A stretch of DNA of 64,000 bases. Source: Onchidella celtica (Eukaryota; Mollusca; Gastropoda; Systellommatophora; Onchidiidae). Below, in pieces: positions 12,085-25,300 of this stretch. The notes below the pieces were generated by a model. That model worked only from the letters and a program-made list of their open reading frames with translations, ran no database searches and was not told the DNA's origin. The stretch lies in assembly GCA_963931925.1 (NCBI GenBank), contig OZ007571.1:41068913-41132912 (forward strand). Reading direction: 5' to 3'. Each line of letters starts with the position of its first letter. The first letter of the stretch is position 1. The position numbers and the translations under genes were made by a program.

Positions 12085-12349
12085 AGAATTTTGCCCAGGC
12101 AGCGGCCTTGTAGGGCCTGCTCTTCACGATTTCCAACAGCCAAGGTATCTTTAACATGCACACAGGCCTTCTGAATTTTTTTGTCCTCATCCGAGAAGAC
12201 AAGGTGCTCGATCCTACCTAGCACAGGATCAGGGACAGGAAAATATGAGAAAAATCCCAAATTCCAACATGTCTGCACTGACCAGGATTTGAACCTGGAA
12301 CCTTTGGCATGAGAGGCAAACACCTTGCCTCTAGACCAACTTGTCCCTG
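12085..12349 (-). mobile_element. tRNA-derived SINE with conserved central domain, copy 1
   Basis: The minus strand starts at about 12349 with a tRNA-like head: GACAAGTTGGTCTAGAGG (A box) and GGTTCAAATCC (B box, within 12280-12300). It continues with a central domain (GGTAGGATCGAG, CTTGTCTTCTCGGATGAGGA, GTTAAAGATACCTTGG and GGGCAAAATT) that is also present at 41313-41453. A shared central domain on a tRNA head is the hallmark of the metazoan SINE superfamilies with highly conserved domains; I do not assign which one. The 3' tail is missing or decayed. Confidence 0.75.
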
Positions 12350-15300
12350 TACTATTATTAGTATTATCATGTAACTTACTTTCTTTGGAAATTCAATACA
12401 TGTAAGGAACCAAAATATCAAAGGCCAGCATAGGATTAGGAGTCTGTCTTACTTGAGAAGGTGATGACCTTCACCTAAATTATATGGACAATCGGTAACC
12501 TACCTATACATTTCTGCACACACATAAAATTTTCTAGTCTATGACTGATAGCATCATAGTAATACAGTGTATTTCCTGTTATTATGAAAGCACATGTACT
12601 TTAAGGGAAACCCAGGAATCTTTAAATTTCACCACATGATGAGGAAATTATTACTGGAACACAAGAGTTAAACTGAAACATGAAAGCACTCTGGAAAGAG
12701 CGACTTTCCTTACCAAGGAGGCTTAGGCTAAACACTGCAACATTTCAACAGCAGTGACAGCACAATATCAATGGATATTATATCCCAAATCATGTATCTT
12801 CATTCAATCCAATGCTAAATCAAACAGGCTGTGAACAGATTTGACAATAAGAATGAGAGTTTGTCTCACAAACATCTGAAATTTTATGATATGTGATACA
12901 TGAACTTTGATGTCCCTTTGCATGTCTCTTTCAAACCACCAAGATCAACATTTCATTGTCTGACTGTATGTATTGAGGTATGAAGTTCCAAACTACATTG
13001 TATATGAAATAACATGTTTACAAATGCAGTAGTTTGACATCAAATAACTGATGGTACAGAGCAGGCATTGGCAACCAATCTTTGATATAGTATGTTTATT
13101 TACTACTGAAACTGCTTTGCTTGCCTGGAGGGATCTTTTGACTTCCCTTGGTCTTTAAGTTTAACTGAGGTAGTGCAGGTATAGAAGCCTCACTCTCCTT
13201 CCTTTTACCCACTTGGTAATGAAAAGATTCACCTGCCTACAGATCCACCTACACCTTATAAGTGCTGCACAGAACATTCTTCTCTCTTCACTCTTATTCT
13301 ACTGTTTATCCAACTCCAAGAAAACATTTGCCACAAAGAGTTTCTAAGACCTGCAGCACACAAACTGTGGTTGTGTTTTAAGTCTTCACTTTTCATAGGT
13401 CTGTGGTTGTCAGCAGATACCTGACACCATCTGAAAAATCACTGAAAATCTAATGAGACTGATTACACCATAATAAGACTGGTGAAACAACTGTGGAACA
13501 CAAAAAGAAACAAGAAAAAACCCCAACCTTTTGCAGAAACTGCATATCCAAAATTGCTTGGGGTTGACATAAACTGCCCACAGATTTTCTGTTTTTGTTT
13601 AAATAATTATTTTGAGGACAAACAGGTGTATCCCTTTCTTCAAATGTCTAAGAAGAGATATTACATACTGGGATTATCTGATGTTTTCAGTGGAATTGGT
13701 GTCTTGTTCACAAAAATAAACACTCAGAACACATAAACAATGAATTGAATGTTTGTCCAAAAGGTTAGGTTTGTACAGATGCTCCAATCTGCAACATATC
13801 TAGCAATAGATACCTGGCAAAGAGTTTCCTCTGTAAATGAATGATCTGTCACATTTTATCACCTTTGCTTACGGTGCCATAGATTTGTCACGACAACAAA
13901 ACAGACTATCCTGATTATGATTATCAAAGAAAAAATACAATGATAGAAAAAAATCACCACTGCCATAACACAATAGCCCATGTTACATTTTGCATACGGT
14001 GCATTAACAAGTTCCATTACCAATTTCAAATAACTTTTTTGTTTACTGAGGACAAATATCGACATCAGGGAGAGGTCCCCATATTTTCTTTCATTTTAAT
14101 ACCCATCATCAACAGTCTGCACATCTATGTTCTTTCCACTTTCATACACGTATTTAATACATGTATTATAAGCCTTTGTGTTATGACTGTGATGAAATAC
14201 TGTAGGTAGCCCAGTTATGAACCCAAGGTGAAAAAGTCATCAAAGCTTGAAATTACAGGTCATACAGTAGGCTATGAATAACTGCATAAACATTTAAAAA
14301 CAATAAAACAACAAAATCATGCATGAATGAAGTTGTGAGGATGAATAAAAGAAATCTTGTCATAGCAGGAACACACTAATGCGTACAATTATCCTACACT
14401 GAGCCTTATGGAACACAATGATTTCATTCATTATCATATAAATTTGCCCTAGGTCAACTATTTGATCACAGCACAATTTCAGAAGATGAAATAATCTTAG
14501 CCTTTGTTCTGCTGTGATTCTTCATCCTCTTGAAGAAAAAAGTAATTACCCCCACAAAAGAAATATTGTAATTATTTACAGCAGGAAAATGACATACATG
14601 GACTTGATGAAAAATGAAACACTGGTACATAATCAATGTAACATTAAAAAAAAACAAAAACGTACAAAGGCAATTAAAATGAAAACGTGTCATAATAAAC
14701 AAAACAATGGATAAAATTAATTTCTCAAGCAGAAATCCCCTTTCCCAAACCTCTCATTCATTATCTCAGCACTCCTAAGCATCTATGCTATTGTGACTGA
14801 GACACAGGATGCTAAGACGAATCAACTTGCCAAATTCTGTCCATTGCTTTGTGCACAAACAATGATGTTAATAATGTGCATCTGTTCCCTTCATAATAAA
14901 AAAAAATAATTCATTATACCAAGCTGCTCTGCAGCAGGCACCATGTCTCACTAGTCTCAGCAACTTAACACATATACAGCTTGAACTAACAATGTGAAAT
15001 GGACATACACATACACTGAAAGAAAGAATAGTTCGTCGCTGTATCCTATGCCTTGAGCCACACAGTTATCACAGTTTTACATACTGGAAATTTTCCTTTG
15101 TGTTCTGTTAACTTCCTTTCCCACAACTGCTGCAATACATGTATCAATTTAAAAAGTTGTAGACTATAAGTATTGGTGTTAGTGCAGGTTATTATGTGAA
15201 GATTGTAAGGGGACATCTGCCTACATCAAATCATAGGCAAAAGATATGGAATAACAGGTTATAAGGTTTATGGTCCACTCCTCTGACACTACTATTTAAA

Positions 15301-17278
15301 CTACATGTACTAAATTTGGCAGTGCTGCAGGCTTCATCCAACTAAAATTACACTTTTCAAAAAGAACATTGTGAGCTCAGCAGTTATCCTTTGCCTCCAG
15401 CTGCATGGGGCTTTGATAAAAGAAAACGATGTAGAAACGGTAATCATATTGTTTTCTGGGAATTATTCAAAGTCCAAAATATCATGCTTCCTGTATTAGG
15501 GCAGCACAAAAATATTCATTTGCTCTTTGCTGAATTAATCAAATTTTACAAAATCTGGAAATCACAGAGGCTCCTCATTAGAAAATTAAGCTTAAGAGTC
15601 GATTATAATGTGGTAAAAAAAAAAATCTATAAGACTTTTAAGAGTAATGCACACTCTAAGACTAAGAGTAGGATATTCTGAAGGCAGCAACTCAAGGTTT
15701 TCAATTTACTTCAGAGGTTCAGACATTGAAGCGAGAATTCAAAACACGTTACGAGTCCCATGTCTCACCACTTACCATTTACAAGAATGGACTTGTGCAT
15801 TGTTTTCTTCAGATCAGAAATAAATTACCTGATGGTTGGAAATACAACCATATTCCTATTTTTAGTCACCAGATGTGTTTATAATTTCATATATATATTC
15901 AATTCTTCAGTGTTATGACATCTACTGGTATACTGCCCCTTCTGCATAGAATAATCAATAATAAAATTATAAGCAACAGACTAAACTTCCTTTTGGGGGA
16001 GGGAGGCGAGGGTAGAGACTAGTATGGAGGAAATAAGACAGGAGAATGGAATGTACACAAAATAATGATCTCTTGGGATTGTGGGTGGAAGAGGTATTGT
16101 TTCACTGAGACATGCAAGCAGAAACAGATTCCACAAATCAAAGTCTGTCTTGTGCATGCTTTCCATGTTATAACATGTATAGTCCAATCCACTATCTTGA
16201 CATGGCTTTTTTAATCGACATGCACGGTAACTCAACACAATTTTCAAAGCCCAACCTGTTCCTTTTTAAATGCTATTAAATATTTCCCTGTAATTTGATG
16301 TGTTATTCTATCCTTCCATGTTGGCACATTTCTCCCCCACCAGAGCACAGCAAATATGTTAGATCTACTACCATGCTGCTGAAAATGTCCACACATATAA
16401 GACCCCTTTATTTCTTTTTGCAGTGCCAGTGAGGAGGGATTGGGAGGGGGGGGGGTGTGGACAAAAGGGATGACCCTTGGCTTCAGTAACGCAAGTGTGA
16501 AGTGCGATACATAAGTGCACAGCAATAAAAGTACATGTACACAGCACCACAGATTGTGTGTGCTAACGTTTTCTTTTTTTTCTCACAAAAACATTTGTCC
16601 GCCGTTGATATTAGGTCTTCACTTAGATCTCTTGGTTAACTGCCATACTGTGAGTGTATCACTATCAGTATCATCACTTCTTCTGAAGAAACAGGTCGCG
16701 GTTGAAAAGAAAAAGTAAAACACTGGGTATCTGATATATAGCTATAGCATCTCGCCAATATCACTATCAGCAAACATTTGCCACACAACAATGATGTTGG
16801 AGAAACTGATGGTGGCATGCTGACAATTAGGAGAAATGGGGGACATAATTGCATTATTTATTGGACACTTTTCCCATCATGGTGATATTATTTGATCTCC
16901 CCTGCTTATTTTTTTTTTCTTTGTTCCCTTCCACCACTTACGTGTTATTTCCACTTCTCTTCTCTTTACTTGACATAATTCAGACAGTCCCACTGATGTC
17001 AAGATATTAGGATTGCACTTTATATTATAAACACACATGCATCAGAGGGACTTTTGCAGGAACACATCAACATATCTTTGCTGTCGAACATACAAGACTA
17101 AGATCATCGCTAGCATTATGTCTATTTCTACTTCAAAAATTTAGACACATTATCTTTATACATGTTCAATCACATAACAAACGAATAACTCTTTTTTGAT
17201 AATGCATAAAATTTATTAATTGTAAGACCTTGCATGTGCAAAAAACTGATATTTCCCCATGATCCAACTTTCATTTAC
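12350..17278. other. Intergenic spacer between convergent MRGBP and SMAP genes
   Basis: AT-rich DNA with no exon, RNA gene or assigned repeat that I can support. Open frames here are short and lack homology I recognise. A short run of Gs lies at about 16445-16455. Confidence 0.45.
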
Positions 17279-17279
17279 C

Positions 17280-18213
17280 AGGCCTGTCAGAAGTCCGCGG
17301 ATCCGCGATAATCCGCGGTTCGCGCTCCGCGGGCGGGCTGCGAGAAGTCGCGACCGCGGGCCGCGGTTTCAAGTCGGCGGGTCGTAGTTGTTATATTGGC
17401 GGGTCGCGGGCGAATATCTGGCAACTTTTTATTTTTATCGCGTTCGACTTCCTTCCGGTTTTGTGTTTATCTTTGCTTTCCTCCAGTTTTCGAAATGCGA
17501 ACAAAGACAAAGTTTCTATCTACCCACGTTGTATTTCTTGTGCCACAATCTTCTTTATTTGCTTTTATCTTGTGGTATTGTCTAAATATTTAAGTTCGTT
17601 TTAGTTTAAAGTGTAGTCTAGATTGTCCTAGGTTAGTTAGACAGTGAGAGGTGTGTTAAATTTCATCGGCATCGCATCATTTTTCACGAATCGGTGGACT
17701 TAGTTTTTATTAATCAGTAGATCTATCTACTCAGCTAAAAAAAAGGTACCAAAAAAAAAAAGAATCTAGATCTAGTAGTGAATAAAAATCTTGTGTCTGT
17801 GTGATGAACTTAGTCAAGTCATGAGTCCGACTCTTCTAGTACAAAAAAGGGACTGGCGAGTTAAACTTCTTAATTTAGTTAGTATGTTGAGTTGATAGGT
17901 AGATTTAATAGAAAAACAATTTAATATATTGGCAATATTAGACTGGTCTTTCGCGCATGCACAGACGTCTTTGTAAATTGTAAAATTTCAGTAGTAGATG
18001 TCGGTGGATCTACCTTCTCTTTTTTTTTTTCTAAGGCTGTTTTTCCACTGAGATAGTAGTCTAATATTGCCAATATTTTTGTATGTTTTTTAATACTATA
18101 ATACATGTCTAAAACTCAAAATGATTATCACGCTCGTTTTTTACTTTAATCCGTGTCGACGTATCGACCGCGCTAAGTTCAGGGGTTGAGATGATTTTCC
18201 ACTGACACCCCTG
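17280..18213. mobile_element. hAT-like non-autonomous element with GC-rich left end
   Basis: CAGGCCTGTCAG at 17279-17290 pairs with CTGACACCCCTG at 18202-18213 (10 of 12 positions). The direct repeat ATTTACC lies immediately outside both ends (17273-17279 and 18214-18220). CAGG-type ends with a 7-8 bp target duplication fit the hAT superfamily. The left 130 bases are strongly GC-rich with repeated CCGCGG words, unlike all surrounding DNA; the right end also has CGACCGCG. No transposase frame is visible in 934 bases. Confidence 0.6.
17926..18076. repeat. 151-bp segment bounded by a perfect 19-bp inverted repeat
   Basis: ATATTGGCAATATTAGACT at 17926-17944 is matched exactly by its reverse complement at 18058-18076, with a 113-base spacer. 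It lies inside the hAT-like element and may be a tiny nested MITE or a hairpin-forming part of the host element. Confidence 0.7.
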
Positions 18214-19381
18214 ATTTACCGGTATATCTGATCCTGAACATCACCTCCAAGCAAGCGTAAATGAAACAGTATATCAAACATTCTGAAAACTTTCCTTCAC
18301 AAACTATGAAGTATTTTTACTGTTAAGCAGTTTAACTGTAACAAGGATCAAATTAATGATGTTTCTTTTGAAAAGTATAATTAAAAGAAGAAGATGTACA
18401 CATGCATGTCCTTTAACACACATCATTATCATAAGGTGGACAATAGTGTAAAACATATGACATGTTTCTGCACACATTATCTGATAATTAACAAGGTGGG
18501 AGGTAACCAGCACCTCTAGATCTGCCACTACAACAAACAGTGATAAAAATACATAGAGAATGAAACTGGATACAGTGGACTTCCACTGACAGACCTTTTT
18601 TCTTAATGCCAGATCACTAGAATTCACTTGATCTACTTCACTGTCACATGTTGTTACTAAGCCTTCTTGTTTCCCTCATTTTTCCACCCCAAACGAACAT
18701 CCATTTAAAAGTGGTCCATTTGTGCTGATTATAAAACCGAAGTATTTCTGTTTCCAAATAACAGTGGATTTTAATTTTAAGCCATGATCTTCTATCTAAC
18801 TCTTTATTTTCTTTACCTCTTATCTTCTCTGCTTGACCGCATGGAAATTAAAGAAGACATGAGGTACCAAGCACATGTACGAAACACACAAAATGAAGAT
18901 CAGACTCGGAGACACCGAAAATGACTACTGTTACTGTGGTGAAAAAGATGAAAACTCAGGTCATTACACTTGACTGTAACCGTAAGCCTGTCTATGAGGC
19001 AAATATTCATTCTGCTGATATCTTTCACTTTTTGAATCTATCCTTTCACAATCTGCCTTTCTGTCAACAAATTTTTTGATGGAACTTCCATACACAGATT
19101 AATGCACGACTGAAAATTAACAGCATATGGAATTTTCCCACAAAAGAGATTTCAATGCTTTTTAATGCCTTAAAATGACCAAAATAGCATTTGGGATAAT
19201 TACATAATGTGCTTATCACTGAATCAAATAGCTTTTTTTCCCACCAAATCCTGTAATATGAATCAAATCCACATTTTATGAATGTCCACAAGAATGTCTT
19301 AAAAACAAAATGTACAAAAACTTGATGACTGAAGGAATGGAAAAGAAAAGGGTAAATAAATTATTAGTCAACACAGGACAA
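18214..19381. other. Downstream region of SMAP, including its 3' UTR
   Basis: Holds the SMAP 3' UTR on the minus strand. Candidate signals are ATTAAA at 19166-19161 (about 220 bases after the stop) and AATAAA at 18808-18803 (about 575 bases after it). No other feature is visible. Confidence 0.4.
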
Positions 19382-22300
19382 TCACTGCCATAAATTAGTT
19401 GACAAAGTATGTCCTTGGTTTGGGCCACCCCACCCGGCACCAGGGGCTGGGGTTGTTTGTTGGGGAATATTGCCTGTTTGGGCACCATTCAGCTTCATGG
19501 ATGTCATTTGCTGTTGCATCTGTGGAGATTGAAAGTGAGAGGTAAATACCCCTTTGAATACCAAACTACACTGTACATATCTGGCTAACATTTTCTGCTT
19601 TGTCACAGGTGCTAATAGAAAACTTTATGTGTCGGGTCATATTTCACGCAAGGATAACTTTTCAACTCAAGTTTGTTCTAAGATGCTGTGCCAACTTACA
19701 AAAGGCACAATGTTGTAGTAGTAATTGTTATTAACTATGGCATGAGTTCACCTACTTATAACTAATTTATTTTGCTTCACTAACAAAAAAAAGGATATAT
19801 GCAGTTATGACCTATGAGAAGATTAACTCACTGACTACTTTTACCGTGACAACTGTGGTAAAAATCACTGCTATGGTAACCTACTTTTACAGCAACCCCT
19901 GCAGTTCCAACTTCATCAATTTTTTTCCACATTAATACTGCAGCAACTGCAGTATAAATTCTCCTACTTGACACAGCATTCATTTCCTGTCATCCAAAAA
20001 AGTTGCAAAGCCATAATAATGACAAATAAGAAGCGAGCTATGATGATTTTACGATAGCCACCAAAAGCAGCCATAGCAACTACTCGTTTGACAAATTCAG
20101 TGCATAATCTGACTCAGATAATACTAATTAGTAGGTACCCAAAACCCATTGCTTCAGCAGCACATCAGGGGTGAAAATGCCACAAAATACACTCTTTTTC
20201 CCTTCTCGCCTCTCGTTCAATACTTATTTACAGCACAAGTCATCATCATCATTGCCTTTCTCACCCTGGATCAGGGTATAGGCCACCAACAAACACTTTC
20301 CATCCCTCTCTATCATGGGCCAGCCTCTTTACATTATTCCAAGTCTTTCCGCTTCGTTGCACATCATTTTCTCTGGCTCTTCTCCACGTTCCGCGCGGCC
20401 TTCCTCTTGATCTCTTGCCCTGGGGATTCCAATCCAATACCTTCTTCGCGATGCTGTTTCCTGGCCTCCTGAGAGTGTGGCCGATCCATCTCCATCGCCT
20501 CCTACCAATTTCCTCTCTGACTGGGCTCTGTCTTGTTCTTTTCCAAACAATTTCATTGCTGACCTTGTCTGTCCATCTGATCTTAAGTAGCTTCCTCAAA
20601 CATCTGTTGATGAAAACTTGGATTCTCTTTATGCAGGCCTGGGACGCATTCCAAGTCTCACATCCATACAACAGGACTGACTTCACGTTCGAGTTGAATA
20701 TCCTCAGCTTTGTTTTTAGAGATATATCCTTGGTTCTCCAAATCTTGCTTAAGGACGTGAAAGCTGCCTGTGCCTTTCCAATTCGTGCTTTGACTTCTGC
20801 CTCTGTTCCTCCCTTATTGTCAATGATACTACCAAGATAGCAGAAGGACTCTACATCTTCCAGTGGTTGATCTCCTACTTTGACTTGTTCGCTTGGGGGT
20901 GCCACAATTTTTAGGACCTTCGACTTCGCAGGATGTATCCTCAATCCAATAGATTCTGAAATTTTGTTTAGAGCTGTAGTCTTTGCTTGCATCTGGTCGT
21001 GTGTGTGCGACAATAGTGCCAAGTCATCTGCAAAATCTAGATCGTCCAGCTGTGTCCATGGGGTCCATTGTATGCCATTTCTTCCTCCATTGGTGGTTTC
21101 TTTCATAAGCCAATCAATCACCAGAATAAACAGAAATGGGGACAGCAAACAACCCTGCCTAACACCAGTCTTGATATCAAAGCTGTCAGTAAGCTCACCA
21201 TCGTGTACGACTCTGCAACTTGTCCCCTCATACATGCTCTTGATAAGATTCACCATCTTCTCTGGGATTCCATAATGTCTCAATATTCTCCACAGCGTTT
21301 CTCTATCGATGCTATCAAAGGCCTTCTCGTAGTCAAGGAAGTTCACTATCAGTTGGGAGTTCCACTCTAGCGACTGCTCTACTATAATTCTCAGCGTGGC
21401 GATCTGGTCGGTGGTTGATCGATTACTCCTGAAACCAGCTTGCTCCTCACGAAGTTTTGGGTCTGTTGCATTCTGTATTCGCTTGAGAATAATCCGATTG
21501 AAAACCTTTCCTGGGATGGAGAGAAGTGTGATTCCTCTGTAGTTACTACAATTGCTGAGGTCCCCTTTTTTTGGAAGCTTCACGAGGTGTCCTTCCTTCC
21601 AGTCCTTTGGAAACTTGCCTCCGATCCAAATCCTCGAGAATAGTGAGTGCAGATCCTCTGCAGCCCCAGCAGCATCTGCCTTCAGCGCCTCTGGTGGGAT
21701 CTGGTCTGGTCCAGCTGCCTTGCCTCGATTTAACTGCTTTATGGCATCATTAATCTCTGCTTTAGTCGGAGGGTCGCAACTGATCGGTAAATCATTTCTT
21801 GCGGGTAGAATGTCGGGTGGGTTGCTTGGTGGAGGTCTGTTCAAGAGGCTACTAAAATGTTCTATCCATCTTTTTGCCTGAGCTTCCTTTCCAAAAATAG
21901 CCTTCCTGTTGCAATCCTTGACAGGAACTTCCGGTTTTCCATATTTTCCAGCAAGAGTCTTTGTAGTCTGGTAGAGGATCCTCGTGTGTCCTCCTGTTGC
22001 TGCCTTCTCTGCTTTCTCTGCTAACATTCCTATGAACTCCTCTTTGTCTTTTTTAATTGATTTTTTGACCTCTTTAGCTGATGCTCGGTACTCTTCCTGG
22101 TTACCAATTCTTGAGCTTCTTGTACGACTTGCATTTACCTGTTCTTTTAGGTCTCTTCTTATCCTTATCAAGTCCAGTGATTTTTGACTGATCCATTCCT
22201 TGTGTTCCACTTTCTTTTCCCCAAGAACATCCTGACATGTCGATGTAAATACTCCTTTTACCTTAGCCCAGTGAGTCTCCAAATCTACTGTCTCTTCGAG

Positions 22301-25300
22301 GTCAACAAGGGGTTTGAATCTATTCCTCAGTGTCAGCTGGAACTCTTCCTTCTTGTCTCCATCCAGAAGGCTCACTTGAAACTTTCTCCTCTTTGTTCCT
22401 GCTCTGGTACCTTGTTTCTTGAGGCGGAGTTTGAGTCTTGCCAGCAGCATGTGATGGTCAGATCCAACATCAGCTCCTCTCTGTACTATGACATCCTCCA
22501 GTGAGCGTCTGAATCGTCGGGTGATGCAAAAGTGGTCAATCTGGTTTTCAGTTACTCCATCCGGTGAAATCCAAGTGGCCTTATGGATCCTCTTGTGTGG
22601 GAATACTGAACCTCCAATCACATAGCTGTTAAATGCGCAGAAACTTGCAAACCGCTCTCCATTCTCATTCATTTGTCCCAAACCATTGCGCCCCATAATG
22701 TCCTCATACCCTGTATTGTCCTGTCCTATCTTGGCATTGGCGTCCCCCATTATAATGTTCACATCTTTTCTTGGCAATGTGTCAACTATTTCCTGAAGCT
22801 GGTTGTAGAAATCGTCCTTGTCCTCATCGGTTGCTTCATTTGTTGGGGCGTATATCTGCACAATGTTCATGTTGATGTTCTTGTTCTTTGTAGTAAATGA
22901 TGCCAATATAATTCTCCTTCCGTAGGGTTCCCATCCCCTCAGTGACCTCTGGGCGTGCTTGCTCAAGATGATCGCTACCCCTTCTGTATGCTTTTTGTCC
23001 TCCCTTCCAGAATACAAAATCTTTTCCCCAGAATTAAGTTGTTTCAGTCCGGACTGTATCCAGCGGGTCTCGCTAACTCCAAGTATGTGCAGTCTGTATC
23101 GCCTCATCTCCATTGTAACCTGGGCACTCTTTCCTGCTTCATACATGGAGCGGACATTCCACGACGCAATCCGGAGTGACTTGTTTGATGAAGGAGCAGT
23201 CGGGCCAGTGGAGTCCTTTCGGCTTTGTCCATTGTCCTTCATTGAATCTACAGGTGCAGATGCTCCCCCTTCTCCCAAAATAAAAGACTGATTTAAAGTA
23301 TTTGCTTGTGTTTCTGTAACTGGTTTATTTTTACAGGGTGGGTAGTTGGCCCACCGCCAACTGGCTCTTCTCGGGAGACCAGGACCTTTGCACCTTTAGT
23401 CGCCTCTTACGACACGCAGTATCACGTCAGATGTATTCTTTGCTGTCCCTCTTCTGCAAGAGGGCCCCGCATCTGCACGGGCGACAGCACAAGTGAGGCG
23501 TATCAAATGAAAGAGCAATTCTTGCTCTAAAACCTCATATAAAATATATTTTAATTGCTGCCATTGTTTATTTTCTACGGATTTTTTTAGAAGTTGTGTA
23601 TCTCCAAAATTTAATGCGACTCCAGCAGGCACATCACAGCATAGCATGACCCCCTCTGCTCTTTGAGCGAGAATCGGATAAGAATGAGTGGTCGTACATC
23701 AGTGTATAATCACCACCAAATGAAAGCTAGGAGAATGCCCTGTCATTTGGTACAATTTTGCCAAGTGTTCATCTAGTTTTACATGGACAAATCATCGATT
23801 TAAAAAAAAATTCTAAGAAAAGTGGCCGATTCCGTAATCAAAATCAATGGAAAAATATATCAAAATAAAAAACGTTTTGTCGTCTTTAATCAGTGAAAAT
23901 TCGAAACTATTCTGCTGAATGGTTCCTCTCCGTATGCCCATTAACAGGGATGCGAATTCTCCGGAAATTTCCGGAATTCCGGATTTTTAAACATATCCGG
24001 CAGTGGAAATTTGCCACCAGAAGAAAATACAAATCTGAGAGCAAATTTCCGGAACACCAGTTTTTGATCCACGGGCAAAATAGAAGCTTTTTTCTGACTG
24101 GTTGTTAAGCTGTGTAAATTTGAATTGTGTCAAAAAGACACAAAACAAACGTGCAGTGGATTTTAAAAAAAATTCTAAGAAAAGTGGCCGATTCCGTAAT
24201 CAAAACATTCCGTGATCAAAACAAACGTGCAGTGGATTTTAAAAAAAATTCTAAGAAAAGTGGCCGATTCCGTAATCAAAATCAATGGAAAAATATATCA
24301 AAATAAAAAACGTTTTGTCGTCTTTAATCAGTGAAAATTCGAAACTATTCTGCTGAATGGTTCCTCTCCGTATGCCCATTAACAGGGATGCGAATTCTCC
24401 GGAAATTTCCGGAATTCCGGATTTTTAAACATATCCGGCAGTGGAAATTTGCCACCAGAAGAAAATACAAATCTGAGAGCAAATTTCCGGAACACCAGTT
24501 TTTGATCCACGGGCAAAATATAAGCTTTTTTCTGACTGGTTGTTAAGCTGTGTAAATTTGAATTGTGTCCTGCGTGTCAGGTCAGTGTGTTTTAGTAGTA
24601 GCGTGTGTGTATATATACGTGTGTGCGCGCTATATATCATAATTTTTGTTTCTGTAACTGTATTGTTATGTATTCAATGATCAAAACAAATTTCCTTGTA
24701 CAAGGACGAATAAAATTTATCTTATCTTATCTTAACTTTAAGCCGCCATCTTGAATATTTTATTTAATCCGGATGTTTACATTTTCTACCGCGGCATTCG
24801 ACTTGCTGCGCACATTGCTGTGTAGTAGTTATCACGTTGTTTTTAGATCTAACGGTTTAATCTTTCACCAAAATGTTGCCATATGACCCTCCAGGATTTA
24901 TGGACATAAGTGGGAGTGTCAAGAAAGTACATGTAGATAGATCTAGTCTAGCGGTGTTATTAAGTAAGCGGAACTGGTTTTGGATGGTAACGGTAAAGAC
25001 GATGATGGTGATTTCATAAGTAGGCCTACTGTAATTCGGAAAGGCTGAACATCTGGACTTGCATTTGTACCTGATATGCAACAAAGGCACAAGAAAAGAA
25101 GTAAATCTATGGAAGATGTGGAAAGACAGCTCTACCCCGTCATGTTGAACGGAAACGACATAAAAGGCAAAGAAGCTGATTAAAACATGTTGGACAATAC
25201 CAGCTCACATTTCAGCAGCGGAATCTTCCTTTCTGTTTCTCTTTCTGTTCTTCTTTTTCTAATTCAAACTTAAAGGGGGGAGGAGAGTTTTGTTTTATTA

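Noticed and set aside
12276-12349. A functional tRNA gene on the minus strand
   Set aside because: A and B boxes are present, but the segment runs directly into the SINE central domain that recurs at 41313, so it is a SINE head.
23243-23278. Twelve extra N-terminal residues of the LINE ORF starting at TTG
   Set aside because: The open frame does extend here, but TTG is an unlikely eukaryotic start; the ATG at 23242 is preferred.
20415-23291. Plus-strand frames of 100-140 residues across the LINE
   Set aside because: Antisense shadows of the endonuclease-reverse transcriptase.
23893-24546. Two near-identical 71-residue frames, as a possible gene pair
   Set aside because: They arise from a tandem DNA duplication within a transposon-like region; no known domain, and the frames cross the palindromic element end.
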